A DNA stretch of 64,000 nucleotides from an uncultured Ruminococcus sp. (GCA_900539465.1 UQCF01000006.1:79458-143457), one strand, 5' to 3'; shown: positions 35,820-44,951, counted from the stretch's first letter. Notes: generated from the letters alone by a model not told the origin. Numbers and translations: made by a program.

Positions 35820-37541
35820 ATGAAAACCAGCAAAATGCTTTTAGAGACCCTCAGAGACGCACCGAGCGACTGCATTATAGAAAGTCAGAAGCTTATGACA
35901 AGGGGCGGATATATGAAATATATGCACAACGGCATATATTCTCTCTTTGCCTCTACAAAAAGAATGACAAAAAAGGTTGAAAACATAATCCGCGAAGAGA
36001 TGGATCGCATCGACGGTCAGGAGGTTATGTTCCCGGTAGTTATGCCCGCCTCTCTTTGGGAGGAATCCGGCAGATACACAAGCATCGGCAGCGAAATGGC
36101 TCGCTTTAAAGACAGAAGCGGCAACAATATGGTTCTCGGCATGACCCATGAGGAGGCGGCGGTTCATCTTGCGAGAAACACCGTAAAATCATACACGCAG
36201 TTCCCGTTTATGATTTATCAGATTCAAACAAAGTTCCGCGACGAGCCGAGGGCGCGCGGCGGCCTTATCAGAGTGCGCGAGTTCACAATGAAGGACGCAT
36301 ACTCTTTTCACACCTCTCAGGAGGATCTCGAAAAATATTATGAGCGCTGCTATGAAGCTTATGAGAGAATTTTTAAGCGCGCGGGCGCAAAGAACGTCGT
36401 TGCCGTTAAGAGTGACTCCGGCATGATGGGCGGCAGCATTTCGCATGAGTTTATGCTCCTTGCGGATATAGGCGAGGACACCCTGGCAATCTGCCCCGAG
36501 TGCGGCTACAAAGCCAATATGGAGGCGGCAGAGCTTAAAACAATCAATGAGCCGGGCGAAAAAGAGGAGCTTAAAAAGATTCATACTCCCGACACAAAAA
36601 CAATAGACGACCTTTATAAATTTACAAATATCCCCGAAACGAGAATGTGCAAGGCTGTTGTTTATCAAAAGAACCTCACGGACGAATACGTTATAGTATT
36701 TATCAGAGGCGACCTTGACGTAAACGAAACAAAGCTTCGCAACTATCTCGGCGAGGAGGTGCACGCCGCGCTCATAACTGAGGAGAGCGGCATAGTCACA
36801 GGCTTTATCGGCGCAGTCAATCTCAAGGCAAAAGCGCAGGTTATTTATGACGCTTCGCTTAAAGGAATAGAGAGCCTTGTCTGCGGCGCAAATGAGGTTG
36901 ATTATCACTATGTAGGGCTTAATATTCAAAGAGACGTCGGCGATGTTGAATATGTTGACGTTGCAAAGATATATGAGGGTGCACTCTGCCCCTGCTGTGG
37001 CAAAAAGACCATAGGCATTTCAAACGGCATTGAGATAGGCAACATCTTCCAGCTCGGCACAAAATACACAAAGAGCATGGATATGACATATCTTGACAAA
37101 AACGGAGAGGAGCAAAACCCGATAATGGGCTGCTACGGCATAGGCGTGGGCAGACTTGTCGCTTCTATCTGCGAAGAGAGCCATGATGATTACGGCCCGA
37201 TTTGGCCCATTTCAATCGCTCCCTGGCAGGTTGAGATTTGCAACCTAAGGCGCAAGGACGATGAGGTATCAGCTCAGTGCGAAAAGCTTTATGACGAGCT
37301 TCAGAGCAGAAAAATCGAGGTTCTTTATGACGACCGCGATATGCGCCCCGGCTCCATGTTTGCGGATGCCGACCTTTTCGGTATTCCGGTAAGAGTTGTT
37401 ATCAGCCCCAAAACAATGCAGAAGGGCGTTGTGGAGGTATCTTACAGAGATAAGAGCTTCAAGGGCGAAATTCCTATGGAAGAAGCCGCCGATAAAATCG
37501 AAGCAATGGTTAAAGAACTCCTCGCACAGTATGATATATAA
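35820..37541 (+). CDS. proS: Prolyl-tRNA synthetase (bacterial type with editing domain)
   Basis: This 573-aa class II synthetase has motif 1 around GQEVMFPVVMPASLWEESGR, motif 2 FRDEPRARGGLIRVREFTMK and motif 3 GCYGIGVGRLVASICE. An inserted editing (INS) domain lies at about residues 230-380 and an anticodon-binding domain at the C terminus (DDRDMRPGSMFADADLFGIP). The start at 35820 has TAGGAG upstream. It is a single-gene unit with its own promoter and terminator; no T-box was found in the 5' region. Confidence 0.97.
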   Translation: MKTSKMLLETLRDAPSDCIIESQKLMTRGGYMKYMHNGIYSLFASTKRMTKKVENIIREEMDRIDGQEVMFPVVMPASLWEESGRYTSIGSEMARFKDRSGNNMVLGMTHEEAAVHLARNTVKSYTQFPFMIYQIQTKFRDEPRARGGLIRVREFTMKDAYSFHTSQEDLEKYYERCYEAYERIFKRAGAKNVVAVKSDSGMMGGSISHEFMLLADIGEDTLAICPECGYKANMEAAELKTINEPGEKEELKKIHTPDTKTIDDLYKFTNIPETRMCKAVVYQKNLTDEYVIVFIRGDLDVNETKLRNYLGEEVHAALITEESGIVTGFIGAVNLKAKAQVIYDASLKGIESLVCGANEVDYHYVGLNIQRDVGDVEYVDVAKIYEGALCPCCGKKTIGISNGIEIGNIFQLGTKYTKSMDMTYLDKNGEEQNPIMGCYGIGVGRLVASICEESHDDYGPIWPISIAPWQVEICNLRRKDDEVSAQCEKLYDELQSRKIEVLYDDRDMRPGSMFADADLFGIPVRVVISPKTMQKGVVEVSYRDKSFKGEIPMEEAADKIEAMVKELLAQYDI

Positions 37542-37566
37542 AGTGCGTAGACGTTAAATCATTATA

Positions 37567-37616
37567 AAAGCGAAACAAAATCCCGAATTTAAAGATTTAT
37601 GTTTCGCTTTTTGTTT
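37567..37616 (+). terminator. Terminator of proS
   Basis: AAAGCGAAACA (from 37567) pairs with TGTTTCGCTTT (37600-37610), followed by TTGTTTT. Confidence 0.8.
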
Positions 37617-37681
37617 TAATATATTACAGATATAAATTGCTTACGCATTACCTTGTTTAATTTTACAAAAGTATAAAACAT

Positions 37682-37709
37682 AAAAAAGACCGCCCCGAAA
37701 GGAGCGGTC
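37682..37709 (-). terminator. Terminator of the 37729-38826 gene
   Basis: GACCGCCCC-GAAA-GGAGCGGTC (37688-37709) forms a strong hairpin, with TTTTTT on the minus-strand exit side. Confidence 0.85.
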
Positions 37710-37728
37710 AATATTATGTTATATCAAA

Positions 37729-38826
37729 TCAATATTTGAAAGTAACGGTCTGTTTCCAGCTTGCGTCGATAACGGCAGAGCCTTTAACGAGCGGAGGATA
37801 TGTGAGGTTGCCGGTTATGTGCATCGGGTTAACAACGTCAAAATATGTGAGCATATTCTTGTCGTTAACAGTTGCGGTGAGTGTGCCGCCGGTGTACTGA
37901 ATTTTGCAGTCCTCTATTTTAAATCCGCCGAGGTCATCCTCAGTGATGTTGAGAACGTCCATGCAGGAGTAGTGGTTCTTCGGCTTTTCGCTGAGGGAAG
38001 TAACGGTTTCGCTCTTGAGCTTAATAACAACCTTGTATCCGCCGGAAACCTTTGTGCAGGTAGCCGACTGAACGCCTGCTGCTGTGAGCGTGCTCATCTT
38101 GGGGTTGTTGTCGATGGGGAGAATCTTGTTGATGCTCTTGTTCTCGTTCTTTGTTTCGCCCTTAACGGTCGTCTTTGTGCCGACAGCGTTGCCGTTTGTA
38201 ACGGTGAGGTGCTTCTTGGTGCCGTAGTCGTTGGGAAGAAGCTTGTTGCCGATGTTTTTGATAGTGTTGGAGAAGCTTGTTTCGGTAATTTTTGTTGTTG
38301 AGCCTTGAACAATGTCAAGAGTCATTTTGCCCTTATTGGCTTTTGTTGCGTTAGCCGCTGCGTTGTAGTATGCAACGATTTTGGCAATGTCGCTGCCGAC
38401 GGGAGCGGAATCGGTTGCTTTGTTATCGGTGGATGCGCCGCCCTTGTTATCGGTTGAACCGCCGTTATTGTCTGCGGGAGCAGAGGGGTCGGCTGCACCG
38501 GGGTCGGCAGGGTTTGCGGGGTCGGCTGCACCGGGGTCTGAGGGATCAGCTGCACCGGGGTCGGCATCAGAGCCGCCGTTTACATCGCCTGAAGACGCAT
38601 TGTTTGAGTTTGCAGGGTATTTCTCTGCAATGTCAAGATTTGTTTTGCAAATTTTGTTTGTAATGTTTGTGCCTGTGAGAACAATGGCTACCACGCAAAG
38701 AAGTGCCGTAACTGCCGAAATTACGGTTTTAACTATTTCGGGGTTTTTGGGCTGTTTGTTAGCCTTTTTCTCTGCTTTTGCCGCTTTTTTAGCAGCCTTT
38801 TTTTCTTGTTTGTCTGCCTTGCTCAT
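37729..38826 (-). CDS. Membrane-anchored extracellular protein with Asp-Pro-Gly-Ala linker
   Basis: This 365-aa protein has a very basic cytoplasmic N terminus (Lys/Ala repeats, residues 1-28) and one membrane helix (VISAVTALLCVVAIVLTG, about 34-51). A low-complexity linker follows, made of repeated DPGAADP/ADPANP units (about 78-125), and then a globular domain with beta-rich character. I do not recognise the C-terminal domain. The start at 38826 (AAAGGAG upstream) is preferred over longer in-frame ATGs, which would cover the folded leader and promoter. The linker suggests it spans the cell wall. Confidence 0.8.
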   Translation of the reverse strand: MSKADKQEKKAAKKAAKAEKKANKQPKNPEIVKTVISAVTALLCVVAIVLTGTNITNKICKTNLDIAEKYPANSNNASSGDVNGGSDADPGAADPSDPGAADPANPADPGAADPSAPADNNGGSTDNKGGASTDNKATDSAPVGSDIAKIVAYYNAAANATKANKGKMTLDIVQGSTTKITETSFSNTIKNIGNKLLPNDYGTKKHLTVTNGNAVGTKTTVKGETKNENKSINKILPIDNNPKMSTLTAAGVQSATCTKVSGGYKVVIKLKSETVTSLSEKPKNHYSCMDVLNITEDDLGGFKIEDCKIQYTGGTLTATVNDKNMLTYFDVVNPMHITGNLTYPPLVKGSAVIDASWKQTVTFKY

Positions 38827-38832
38827 AATAAA

Positions 38833-38890
38833 CTCCTTTCGGCTGAAAGCCTTTTGAAATGCCGAAACCGCCAAAAGGCACAGTTCGGCA
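38833..38890 (-). promoter_or_regulatory. Potentially bistable or pseudoknotted leader controlling the anchored protein
   Basis: On the minus transcript TGCCGAA (38884-38890) can pair with TTCGGCA. The loop octamer GCCTTTTG is perfectly complementary to a downstream CAAAAGGC, which would make an H-type pseudoknot. The segment TTTCGGC can instead pair with GCCGAAA, which overlaps the AAAGGAG ribosome site. The two pairings exclude each other. No known riboswitch class was matched. Confidence 0.5.
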
Positions 38891-38910
38891 TATTCCTTTA
38901 TAATAACTGT

Positions 38911-38916
38911 ATTATA
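38911..38916 (-). promoter_or_regulatory. Probable -10 box for the anchored-protein gene
   Basis: A perfect TATAAT on the minus strand lies about 85 bp before the ATG. The region 17 bp upstream has only a weak -35 (TATACG). Transcription from here would include the whole folded leader. Confidence 0.5.
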
Positions 38917-39120
38917 AAAGATAACATAAAGCCGTATAAATTTCCAGTGCATAAAAGCAAATTCGTCAAAAATAATCAAAAATTTAATAATTTTTGTAAG
39001 ATTATACAAAAGCAAAAGAAAAAATTGTTGCTAAAACCCGTTCTCACGGCAAAATCAAATGGATTTTTTAAAAATTTTGTGCTACAATAGGCTGTAATTA
39101 TATTATCCGGAGATTTTATT

Positions 39121-39882
39121 ATGCAAAAAAAGTTTATTTCATGGAACGTCAACGGAATAAGAGCCTGCCTTAACAAGGGCTTTATGGACGCATTCGCCGC
39201 TTTGGACGCGGACATTTTCTGCCTGCAGGAGACAAAGGTTCAGCCCGGTCAGGTAACGCTCGATTTGGGCGGATATTATCAGTATTGGAGCTATGCCGAA
39301 AAAAAGGGATATTCCGGCACGGCGGTATTCTCAAAAGAAGAGCCGCTGAGTGTGAGCGAGGGAATCGGTACGCCCGAGCTTGACACCGAGGGCAGAATGA
39401 TAACCCTTGAATTTAAAGATTACTATTTTATAACCGTTTATGTGCCGAACGCACAGGACGGGCTTCGCAGAATAGACCACCGCATGGCGTGGGAAGATGC
39501 GTTCAGAAAAAAAGTCGGCGAGATTAAAAATAAAAAGAGCGTTGTTTTTTGCGGCGATTTGAATGTTGCCCACAAAGAGATAGACCTTAAAAATCCCAAA
39601 ACCAATGTCGGCAACCCCGGCTTTTCTGATGAGGAAAGAGGCAAGTTCACCGAGCTTCTCGGCAGCGGATTCACCGACAGCTTCAGATATTTTTATCCCG
39701 ATTTAGAGGGGGCTTACAGCTGGTGGTCATACCGTGCCGCCGCGCGTGAGAGAAACGTGGGCTGGCGCATAGACTACTTCTGCGTGTCCGATGATTTTAA
39801 AGACAGGCTCGTTTCTGCTTCTATTCATCCCGAAATTTACGGCTCCGACCATTGCCCGATAGAACTTGTTATAGAAGATTAA
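39121..39882 (+). CDS. exoA: Exodeoxyribonuclease III / AP endonuclease
   Basis: This 253-aa EEP-fold nuclease repairs abasic sites. It shows FISWNVNGIRACLNKGF, the metal-binding Glu in FCLQETK, VYVPNAQ, GDLNVAHKEID, WWSYRAAARERNVGWRIDYF and the catalytic GSDHCPIEL at the end. Its length is standard. The next gene starts 15 bp later. Confidence 0.97.
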   Translation: MQKKFISWNVNGIRACLNKGFMDAFAALDADIFCLQETKVQPGQVTLDLGGYYQYWSYAEKKGYSGTAVFSKEEPLSVSEGIGTPELDTEGRMITLEFKDYYFITVYVPNAQDGLRRIDHRMAWEDAFRKKVGEIKNKKSVVFCGDLNVAHKEIDLKNPKTNVGNPGFSDEERGKFTELLGSGFTDSFRYFYPDLEGAYSWWSYRAAARERNVGWRIDYFCVSDDFKDRLVSASIHPEIYGSDHCPIELVIED

Positions 39883-39897
39883 GAGAGGAAGATAAAA

Positions 39898-41154
39898 ATG
39901 AAAAAAATTCATAAAATTCTGATACCTGTTTTTTCTGTATTGCTGGTGATTTCGATAGCCGCGCTTGTTGTGAGCTTTAACGGCAATATTATGGCAAAGC
40001 TAACGGGCAAGGCAAATGACGATTTCTCGTCTGTCGGATTTAAGGGAGACGACTTTTCTTCACTCTCTCCCGTTTCGGCAGTGAGCGACTATCCGCTTGT
40101 GAAGTCCGATATAGATTCAATTTATTACTGCGTAAAGCCGGACGGCAAGGTTAGCTTTTATGAATATAACGGCTCGGCTCTCGCACCTTATACGGGTGAT
40201 GTAGAGACAATAGATTTAAAACCCGAATGTTCATATGTCAATATACCGATAACCGTTTATTATATAGAAAAAGACGGCAAGACCCTCGGCTACGGACTTT
40301 TTACAAACGCGAATGACGACAGCGTTGAGCTTTATTCATACGTTTTTGCAAAGCTTATTGACGCGCCGACGGTATATGACCTTCAAAGCAAAATGCTGCT
40401 TTTGAGCACGGACGAAAAAGAGGCGTACTCGGCGGATAAAAGCTATTGCGAGATTTTTTCTGTAAATATGGAAAACGGCAAATGCACAAACGTCGCCTCG
40501 CAAAGAGACCGCCCGGCAGACAAAACCGGCAGGCTCAGCGAAAGATGGACCATACTCACAGACTCATATCTTCGCACAATATCAAAAAAGGCAGCGGTTA
40601 TATCCGGCAGGCTTTATGACAGCGAAACGAAAACATATGATGTTTATGACCTCAACAAGGGAGTAAACTCGCCTGCGTTCAAAGGCATTTACGGCCGCTT
40701 TTTAAGAGAGGACAGCGACGGCGGATATATTTATATCACCAAAACCGACGACGGATTTAAGTCTGCAAAATATATCACGGATGAAAAAGACATCGCCGTT
40801 TTCACAGGCAATATAGAAGAAGATTTTATATTCAGCGGCGACTGGGTATATTCTAAGAATAACAAGACCTTTACAAACCTTTTGACCGCAAAAGAGATAA
40901 AGGCAAGCAAAATAGACACGGGCTTTAATACGTTTTGCGCAAATTCGGACGGCTCAAAAATAGTCGCCCTCGCAAGCGGACAGAATCAGGCTTTTATCGT
41001 TATAAAAGAGGACGGCTCTGTTAAACAATATGTCGGCGATTCGATATTCAGCACAGATATTAAAAATGCGGTCTTTGCAGATGACGAAACGGTGATGACC
41101 ACCGCGCTCAATTCCGACGGTGTGTGCGTAAATTATTTCACAAAAATAGGATAA
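39898..41154 (+). CDS. Uncharacterised membrane-anchored protein, possibly beta-propeller-like
   Basis: This 418-aa protein has one N-terminal membrane helix (ILIPVFSVLLVISIAALVV) and a long outer region of repeated short beta-strand patterns ending in D/N-G turns (VKPDGKVSFYEYNG, CANSDGSKIVALASG, VIKEDGSVKQYVG). That could be a propeller. I do not recognise a family. It lies 15 bp after exoA and shares its terminator, so it is probably co-transcribed, though a functional link is not evident. Confidence 0.7.
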   Translation: MKKIHKILIPVFSVLLVISIAALVVSFNGNIMAKLTGKANDDFSSVGFKGDDFSSLSPVSAVSDYPLVKSDIDSIYYCVKPDGKVSFYEYNGSALAPYTGDVETIDLKPECSYVNIPITVYYIEKDGKTLGYGLFTNANDDSVELYSYVFAKLIDAPTVYDLQSKMLLLSTDEKEAYSADKSYCEIFSVNMENGKCTNVASQRDRPADKTGRLSERWTILTDSYLRTISKKAAVISGRLYDSETKTYDVYDLNKGVNSPAFKGIYGRFLREDSDGGYIYITKTDDGFKSAKYITDEKDIAVFTGNIEEDFIFSGDWVYSKNNKTFTNLLTAKEIKASKIDTGFNTFCANSDGSKIVALASGQNQAFIVIKEDGSVKQYVGDSIFSTDIKNAVFADDETVMTTALNSDGVCVNYFTKIG

Positions 41155-41173
41155 CAAAATACTTTACAAAGCA

Positions 41174-41209
41174 AAAGGCTTTGACCCAAAAAGGTCAGAG
41201 CCTTTTTAT
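41174..41209 (+). terminator. Terminator of exoA and its downstream gene
   Basis: AAAGGCTTTGACC and GGTCAGAGCCTTT form a long stem followed by TTTATATT. It lies between convergent genes. Confidence 0.8.
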
Positions 41210-41228
41210 ATTGCAGAGCAAAATTTTG

Positions 41229-42968
41229 CTACTTCTCCACCACGGGCGGAATAAAATTTTCTATCGCCTCGCGCAGCTTTGGGTGGCGAATAACAAAATG
41301 AATTGCTGGTGCTTTGCCCTTAGAGACCATTGCCCACCGACCCTCGTGAATGTTTATCTGCAAATTGCAAAAAGCATGAGAAGCGGTCTTTTTAAGCGTA
41401 TAGTTCGGGTGCCCGGCGGCAAAATTTTCGGTTTCTTTTAAGTGGGCAAGATATTCCTCATAGCTGTAAGGAATGTCGGTTTCGCAAAACATACCCGAAA
41501 GCTCAAGCGACGGAGCGTATTCGTCAAACTCTTTCGGTGTTACGGTCAATATTTCGCTCTCTATCGTGCTTGATTTGAGTATTGTTTCGGCTCTTTGCCT
41601 TTGGTTTGCGGCAAGGAGCAAAACCGAATTTTTCAAGTCGACGGACGCGCCGTGATTTTCAAGAATTTCACCCAAAAGCTTTTCGCTTAAAGTATAAAGG
41701 GGCAGTGTAGATATAATGCTTCTTCTTTTGCCCGCTTTGCCCGCGTCGGCAAGCAAAAAGGCTTTCAGCTCATTTTCTCTGTCGGCGCGGTAAATTTCCA
41801 TAAGCGGATATGCGTTTGACAAAAGCTGCTGTGCACGCTTTGAATAATATTCTACCTCTTTCTTTGATTTTGTGAGGTAGTATTTGCCGTCACTGTGATG
41901 ACCCGCAACGGCTTCGCCCGAGAGAGCGGCAGAGCCGGAGACTTTAATCAAATGCAAAAAAGAGTTGTTTTGAACATTCTTTAAATAATACGGCGAGATT
42001 TGCCCGGTCATATACATGGGTATCCAGCTCTCGAGCCCGAGCATCATATCCTCAAAACTGCGGTCTAAATTGTGAATTTGGTTCAGGTGCAGGCCCTTTT
42101 TCAAAAGCATTGCCATGCCGAACATCCACTTTTTCGGGAAGTCGGCGTCCTTTGCCATTTCTTCCATCGGCATATCGCTGTACATGGTAACGTCGTGCAT
42201 AGATTTTGAGAGCACCGTGGCTTTAAGAAAATCAAGCTCACTCTCCATCATTTCTTTTAAACCGAAGTATGTTTTGGCTGACGGAATTTGAAACGGTACC
42301 GTCGGCACTTTAAGCTCGTCAAACTTAATGGCCTTAATATATTCGTTGAGGTCAAACTTATCAAGCTTTGTTAAAAAGTTTGAAATATCGGTTTCTTTTT
42401 TTTCATATTTTTGCGAACTCAACAGCCAGCTTTGTATTTTTTCAAAACGCGCCGAAGAGTCTGAAAGTTCGGCCTCTTCACAGCCGATAAGCCCCGAAAG
42501 CAGAGCCGCGTCCTGCGGCGAGCCATGCTCCCTTGCAACATAGCCTGCAACGGAGGCGGCAAATTTGTGAGGGTCGGCAGGGTTCCTGGTGCCGTTGCGT
42601 ATGCGAAAAACGGTTGAAACATCGTAGCTCGTATGCCTGCAAAGCTTGTTGAGGTTAATATCGAGCACGGCGATAAGCGCGTTAAAATTCTGGCGCAAAA
42701 CTTCTCTGTCGGCAGAGACAAAATCTTCACAGGCGGCAAAGTCGTTTTTTATCTTTTCATAATTGATGCCCAAAATATTTTTTTGCTCCGCCGTTTTTTC
42801 TATTGCGCGGCAAAGATTTTCAAAAGAGTCCGAGCCGAGCTCCGGCACGCGCTCGCCGCGTTTATATCGGCTGAATGTGGCGGCGGATATACCCGAGAGC
42901 GCGCAAAGATCCTTTGCCGTGCAAGAGAGAATTTCGGTGTAATTGTTAAGCACATCGCAAAATTTCAT
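41229..42968 (-). CDS. Large regulator with tandem N-terminal HTH motifs
   Basis: This 579-aa protein has two XRE-like helix-turn-helix regions. The first is at about residues 17-40 (KDLCALSGISAATFSRYKRG). The second is at about 105-125 (LCRHTSYDVSTVFRIRNGTR). The remaining 430 residues are mostly helical with no membrane segment or enzyme motif that I recognise, and may be a ligand- or peptide-sensing domain. The start at 42968 has GAGGTGAT upstream. It is divergent from the zinc-ribbon gene at 43147, a possible target. Confidence 0.65.
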   Translation of the reverse strand: MKFCDVLNNYTEILSCTAKDLCALSGISAATFSRYKRGERVPELGSDSFENLCRAIEKTAEQKNILGINYEKIKNDFAACEDFVSADREVLRQNFNALIAVLDINLNKLCRHTSYDVSTVFRIRNGTRNPADPHKFAASVAGYVAREHGSPQDAALLSGLIGCEEAELSDSSARFEKIQSWLLSSQKYEKKETDISNFLTKLDKFDLNEYIKAIKFDELKVPTVPFQIPSAKTYFGLKEMMESELDFLKATVLSKSMHDVTMYSDMPMEEMAKDADFPKKWMFGMAMLLKKGLHLNQIHNLDRSFEDMMLGLESWIPMYMTGQISPYYLKNVQNNSFLHLIKVSGSAALSGEAVAGHHSDGKYYLTKSKKEVEYYSKRAQQLLSNAYPLMEIYRADRENELKAFLLADAGKAGKRRSIISTLPLYTLSEKLLGEILENHGASVDLKNSVLLLAANQRQRAETILKSSTIESEILTVTPKEFDEYAPSLELSGMFCETDIPYSYEEYLAHLKETENFAAGHPNYTLKKTASHAFCNLQINIHEGRWAMVSKGKAPAIHFVIRHPKLREAIENFIPPVVEK

Positions 42969-43080
42969 AAAGTCATCACCTCGTTCTTTTATGAGAGCAT
43001 TGTACACTATAAAACATAATATGAAAAGAGTTTTTTGAAGCTTTATTTCAAAATTGGCATATGACTCTTCGGAAAATACG

Positions 43081-43110
43081 ATTTATGGCAAGGCGTATAT
43101 ATGATACAAT
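43081..43110 (+). promoter_or_regulatory. Probable extended -10 promoter of the zinc-ribbon gene
   Basis: TGATACAAT (43102-43110) is an extended -10; the -35 is weak (TTATGG at 43083-43088). It lies between the divergent regulator and the zinc-ribbon gene. Confidence 0.45.
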
Positions 43111-43146
43111 CTTTTTACCGAATATTAAAAAGCGAGGAGGTTTAAT

Positions 43147-43734
43147 ATGGCAGAGTCAAGAACCTATATGTTAAACGGCACGGATATACAAAATGTTATT
43201 GCAAGGCTTGAGGGCTTTTTACGCTCCGAAAAAGGAATGGAAGTGCAAAGCTCTCAAACAACGGACGGGTATATTATGCAGGCAAGCCAGTCAAAGGACG
43301 GGTGGAAAACCTTAACCGGTATGCGTCTTGCGATAGATGTTCAAATGACCGTTTTTGACGGACGTCTTAACGTAACAGTCGGCGAAGGGCAGTGGTCCGA
43401 TAAAATAGGAGCCGGAGCAATAGGCTTGTTTATCGCATGGCCGCTTGCTATCACGGCAGGCATGGGTGCATATAAGCAAAAGAAACTGCCCGATGAAATT
43501 TTTGCCGTTATAGAAAGCTGCATTATGTCCGGCGGCAAAAGCATTGTCGTCGGCGGAGCAGGTTCTAAGGTCACAGAGGGAATGGCGGTGTGCCCGAGCT
43601 GTAAGGCACAGATACCCGCGGGGTCAAAATTTTGTAATCATTGCGGAGCGAAGCTCCAAAATAAATGCCCGAACTGCGGTGCCGAAATCGCACAGGACAG
43701 TCTGTTTTGTTCTGAGTGCGGAAGCAAGCTTTAA
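43147..43734 (+). CDS. Double zinc-ribbon protein with central hydrophobic segment
   Basis: In this 195-aa protein residues 1-100 form a small alpha/beta region. A hydrophobic stretch follows (AGAIGLFIAWPLAITAGMGA, about 96-115). Two C-terminal zinc ribbons are CPSCKAQIPAGSKFCNHCG and CPNCGAEIAQDSLFCSECG. Such ribbons are widespread in Clostridial membrane proteins of unknown role. The start has GGAGG upstream. Confidence 0.75.
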   Translation: MAESRTYMLNGTDIQNVIARLEGFLRSEKGMEVQSSQTTDGYIMQASQSKDGWKTLTGMRLAIDVQMTVFDGRLNVTVGEGQWSDKIGAGAIGLFIAWPLAITAGMGAYKQKKLPDEIFAVIESCIMSGGKSIVVGGAGSKVTEGMAVCPSCKAQIPAGSKFCNHCGAKLQNKCPNCGAEIAQDSLFCSECGSKL

Positions 43735-43757
43735 TAAATCAGGTTTAATATAAAAAG

Positions 43758-43809
43758 AAGCTGTAATTCACACGGTTCGCTTGAGCCCAATGTGAATTAC
43801 AGCTTTTTT
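43758..43809 (+). terminator. Terminator of the zinc-ribbon gene
   Basis: A perfect 15-bp stem (43758-43772 with 43791-43805, AAGCTGTAATTCACA and complement) is followed by TTTTTT. A-rich sequence on the left may allow bidirectional use. Confidence 0.85.
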
Positions 43810-43812
43810 AAC

Positions 43813-43850
43813 AAAACAAAAGCGGGCCTGCGCTAAATGCGGCAGACCCG
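43813..43850 (-). terminator. Terminator of the rpsF-ssb-rpsR operon
   Basis: CGGGCCTG (43823-43830) pairs with CAGACCCG (43843-43850); on the minus strand CTTTTGTTTTG follows. It lies just after the rpsR stop. Confidence 0.75.
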
Positions 43851-43857
43851 TCTTTTA

Positions 43858-44100
43858 TCAGTCGTTTGTATAAGGCAAAAGAGCTACCTGACGTGCGCGC
43901 TTAATAGCTGTTGTGAGTGCACGCTGATGAGCTGCACAAGTACCCGTTACACGGCGGGGGAGAATTTTTTCTCTCTCGGAAGTATACTTGCTGAGCTTGC
44001 CGATATCTTTATAGTCTATATAGTCAACCTTATCAACACAGAAAGAGCAAACCTTTTTGCGGCCTTTTCTGCCCGGGCGACCGTTCTTATCGTATGCCAT
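43858..44100 (-). CDS. rpsR: 30S ribosomal protein S18
   Basis: This 80-aa protein matches S18 ([50 protein letters not shown]). It keeps the zinc-capable CSFC pair near residue 18, so it may be the Cys-containing form of the family. It is last in the rpsF-ssb-rpsR operon. Confidence 0.97.
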   Translation of the reverse strand: MAYDKNGRPGRKGRKKVCSFCVDKVDYIDYKDIGKLSKYTSEREKILPRRVTGTCAAHQRALTTAIKRARQVALLPYTND

Positions 44101-44137
44101 TTAAAGAACCTCCTTAATATAATGTGATGACGCTTTC

Positions 44138-44578
44138 TCAGAACGGAAGATCGTCATCCTCTGAAATCTCCTCAAAATCGCTCTCGGAACCCGAGGTGAA
44201 TGAGGGAGCAGGAGCAGCCGGTGCTTCGGGAGCCGAATATCCGCCGGTGCCTGTTTCTGCTTTTGAGCCGCAGAAGCTGGCATTGTCAACGAGAATTTCG
44301 ACAGCCTTGCGCTTGTTACCGTTTTTATCTTCGTAGTTGCGGGTCTGAATAGAGCCCGTAATCGCAATCATAGAACCCTTTTGAAAATATTTTGTGATAA
44401 ATTCAGCGGTATTTCTCCAGGCGACGCAATCAATGAAATCAGCCTGTCTCTGCTCGCCCGATTTTGCATAGGCGCGCTCAACCGCGAGGGTAAACGATGT
44501 GACCGAGATACCTGTACCGGTGCTTCTGAGTTCGGGCGCGGCAACAAGCCTGCCCATAAGAACTACGTTGTTAATCAT
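44138..44578 (-). CDS. ssb: Single-stranded DNA-binding protein
   Basis: This 146-aa protein has an N-terminal OB fold (NNVVLMGRLVAAPELRSTG, DFIDCVAWRNTAEFI), an Ala/Pro/Gly-rich flexible tail and the conserved acidic tip DDDLPF that binds partner proteins. It lies between rpsF and rpsR, the normal order. Confidence 0.97.
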   Translation of the reverse strand: MINNVVLMGRLVAAPELRSTGTGISVTSFTLAVERAYAKSGEQRQADFIDCVAWRNTAEFITKYFQKGSMIAITGSIQTRNYEDKNGNKRKAVEILVDNASFCGSKAETGTGGYSAPEAPAAPAPSFTSGSESDFEEISEDDDLPF

Positions 44579-44591
44579 TTCGTTATCCTCC

Positions 44592-44873
44592 TTATTTCTT
44601 GATAATCAAAGAGCGGAGAATACCGTCTGTGATTTTAGCTATACGGTCAAGCTCTGCGGGGAACTCGGGCTCGCATGAGTAGTTCATGAGAACGTAATAG
44701 CCCTCTGTTTCGTCGTTGATGGGATATGCAAGCTTGCGCTTACCCCATTCGTCAACGCTGTCGAGAGTACCGTTAGCAGAAACCAAAGCCTTGATTCTTT
44801 CTACCAAAGAAGCAGTAGCCTCTTCGCTTTCACCTACTGAAAGCACGAACATGGTCTCATAGTTATTTGTCAT
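44592..44873 (-). CDS. rpsF: 30S ribosomal protein S6
   Basis: This 93-aa protein has the family pattern YETMFVLSVGESEEATASLV, DEWGKRKLAYPINDETEGYY. It pairs with S18 in the platform of the 30S subunit. It is the first gene of the operon, with an AGGAGGTGC ribosome site. Confidence 0.97.
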   Translation of the reverse strand: MTNNYETMFVLSVGESEEATASLVERIKALVSANGTLDSVDEWGKRKLAYPINDETEGYYVLMNYSCEPEFPAELDRIAKITDGILRSLIIKK

Positions 44874-44903
44874 CTCTTAAAGCACCTCCTTTTGGACTTT
44901 GTG

Positions 44904-44930
44904 GGCGCGTTAGCGCCAAGGGAGCGGTAT
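44904..44930 (-). promoter_or_regulatory. Leader hairpin of rpsF, possible S6:S18 autoregulatory site
   Basis: GGCGC-loop-GCGCC (44904-44917) sits between the promoter and rpsF, preceded on the transcript by CCGCTCCC. S6:S18 complexes bind leaders of this operon in many bacteria. The match to that RNA class is only positional here. Confidence 0.35.
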
Positions 44931-44951
44931 AAAAATTTACCACGGAAAAGA

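Noticed and set aside
38370..38857. Arg- and Ala-rich plus-strand frames opposite the DPGA linker
   Set aside because: They mirror the low-complexity linker of the real minus-strand gene.
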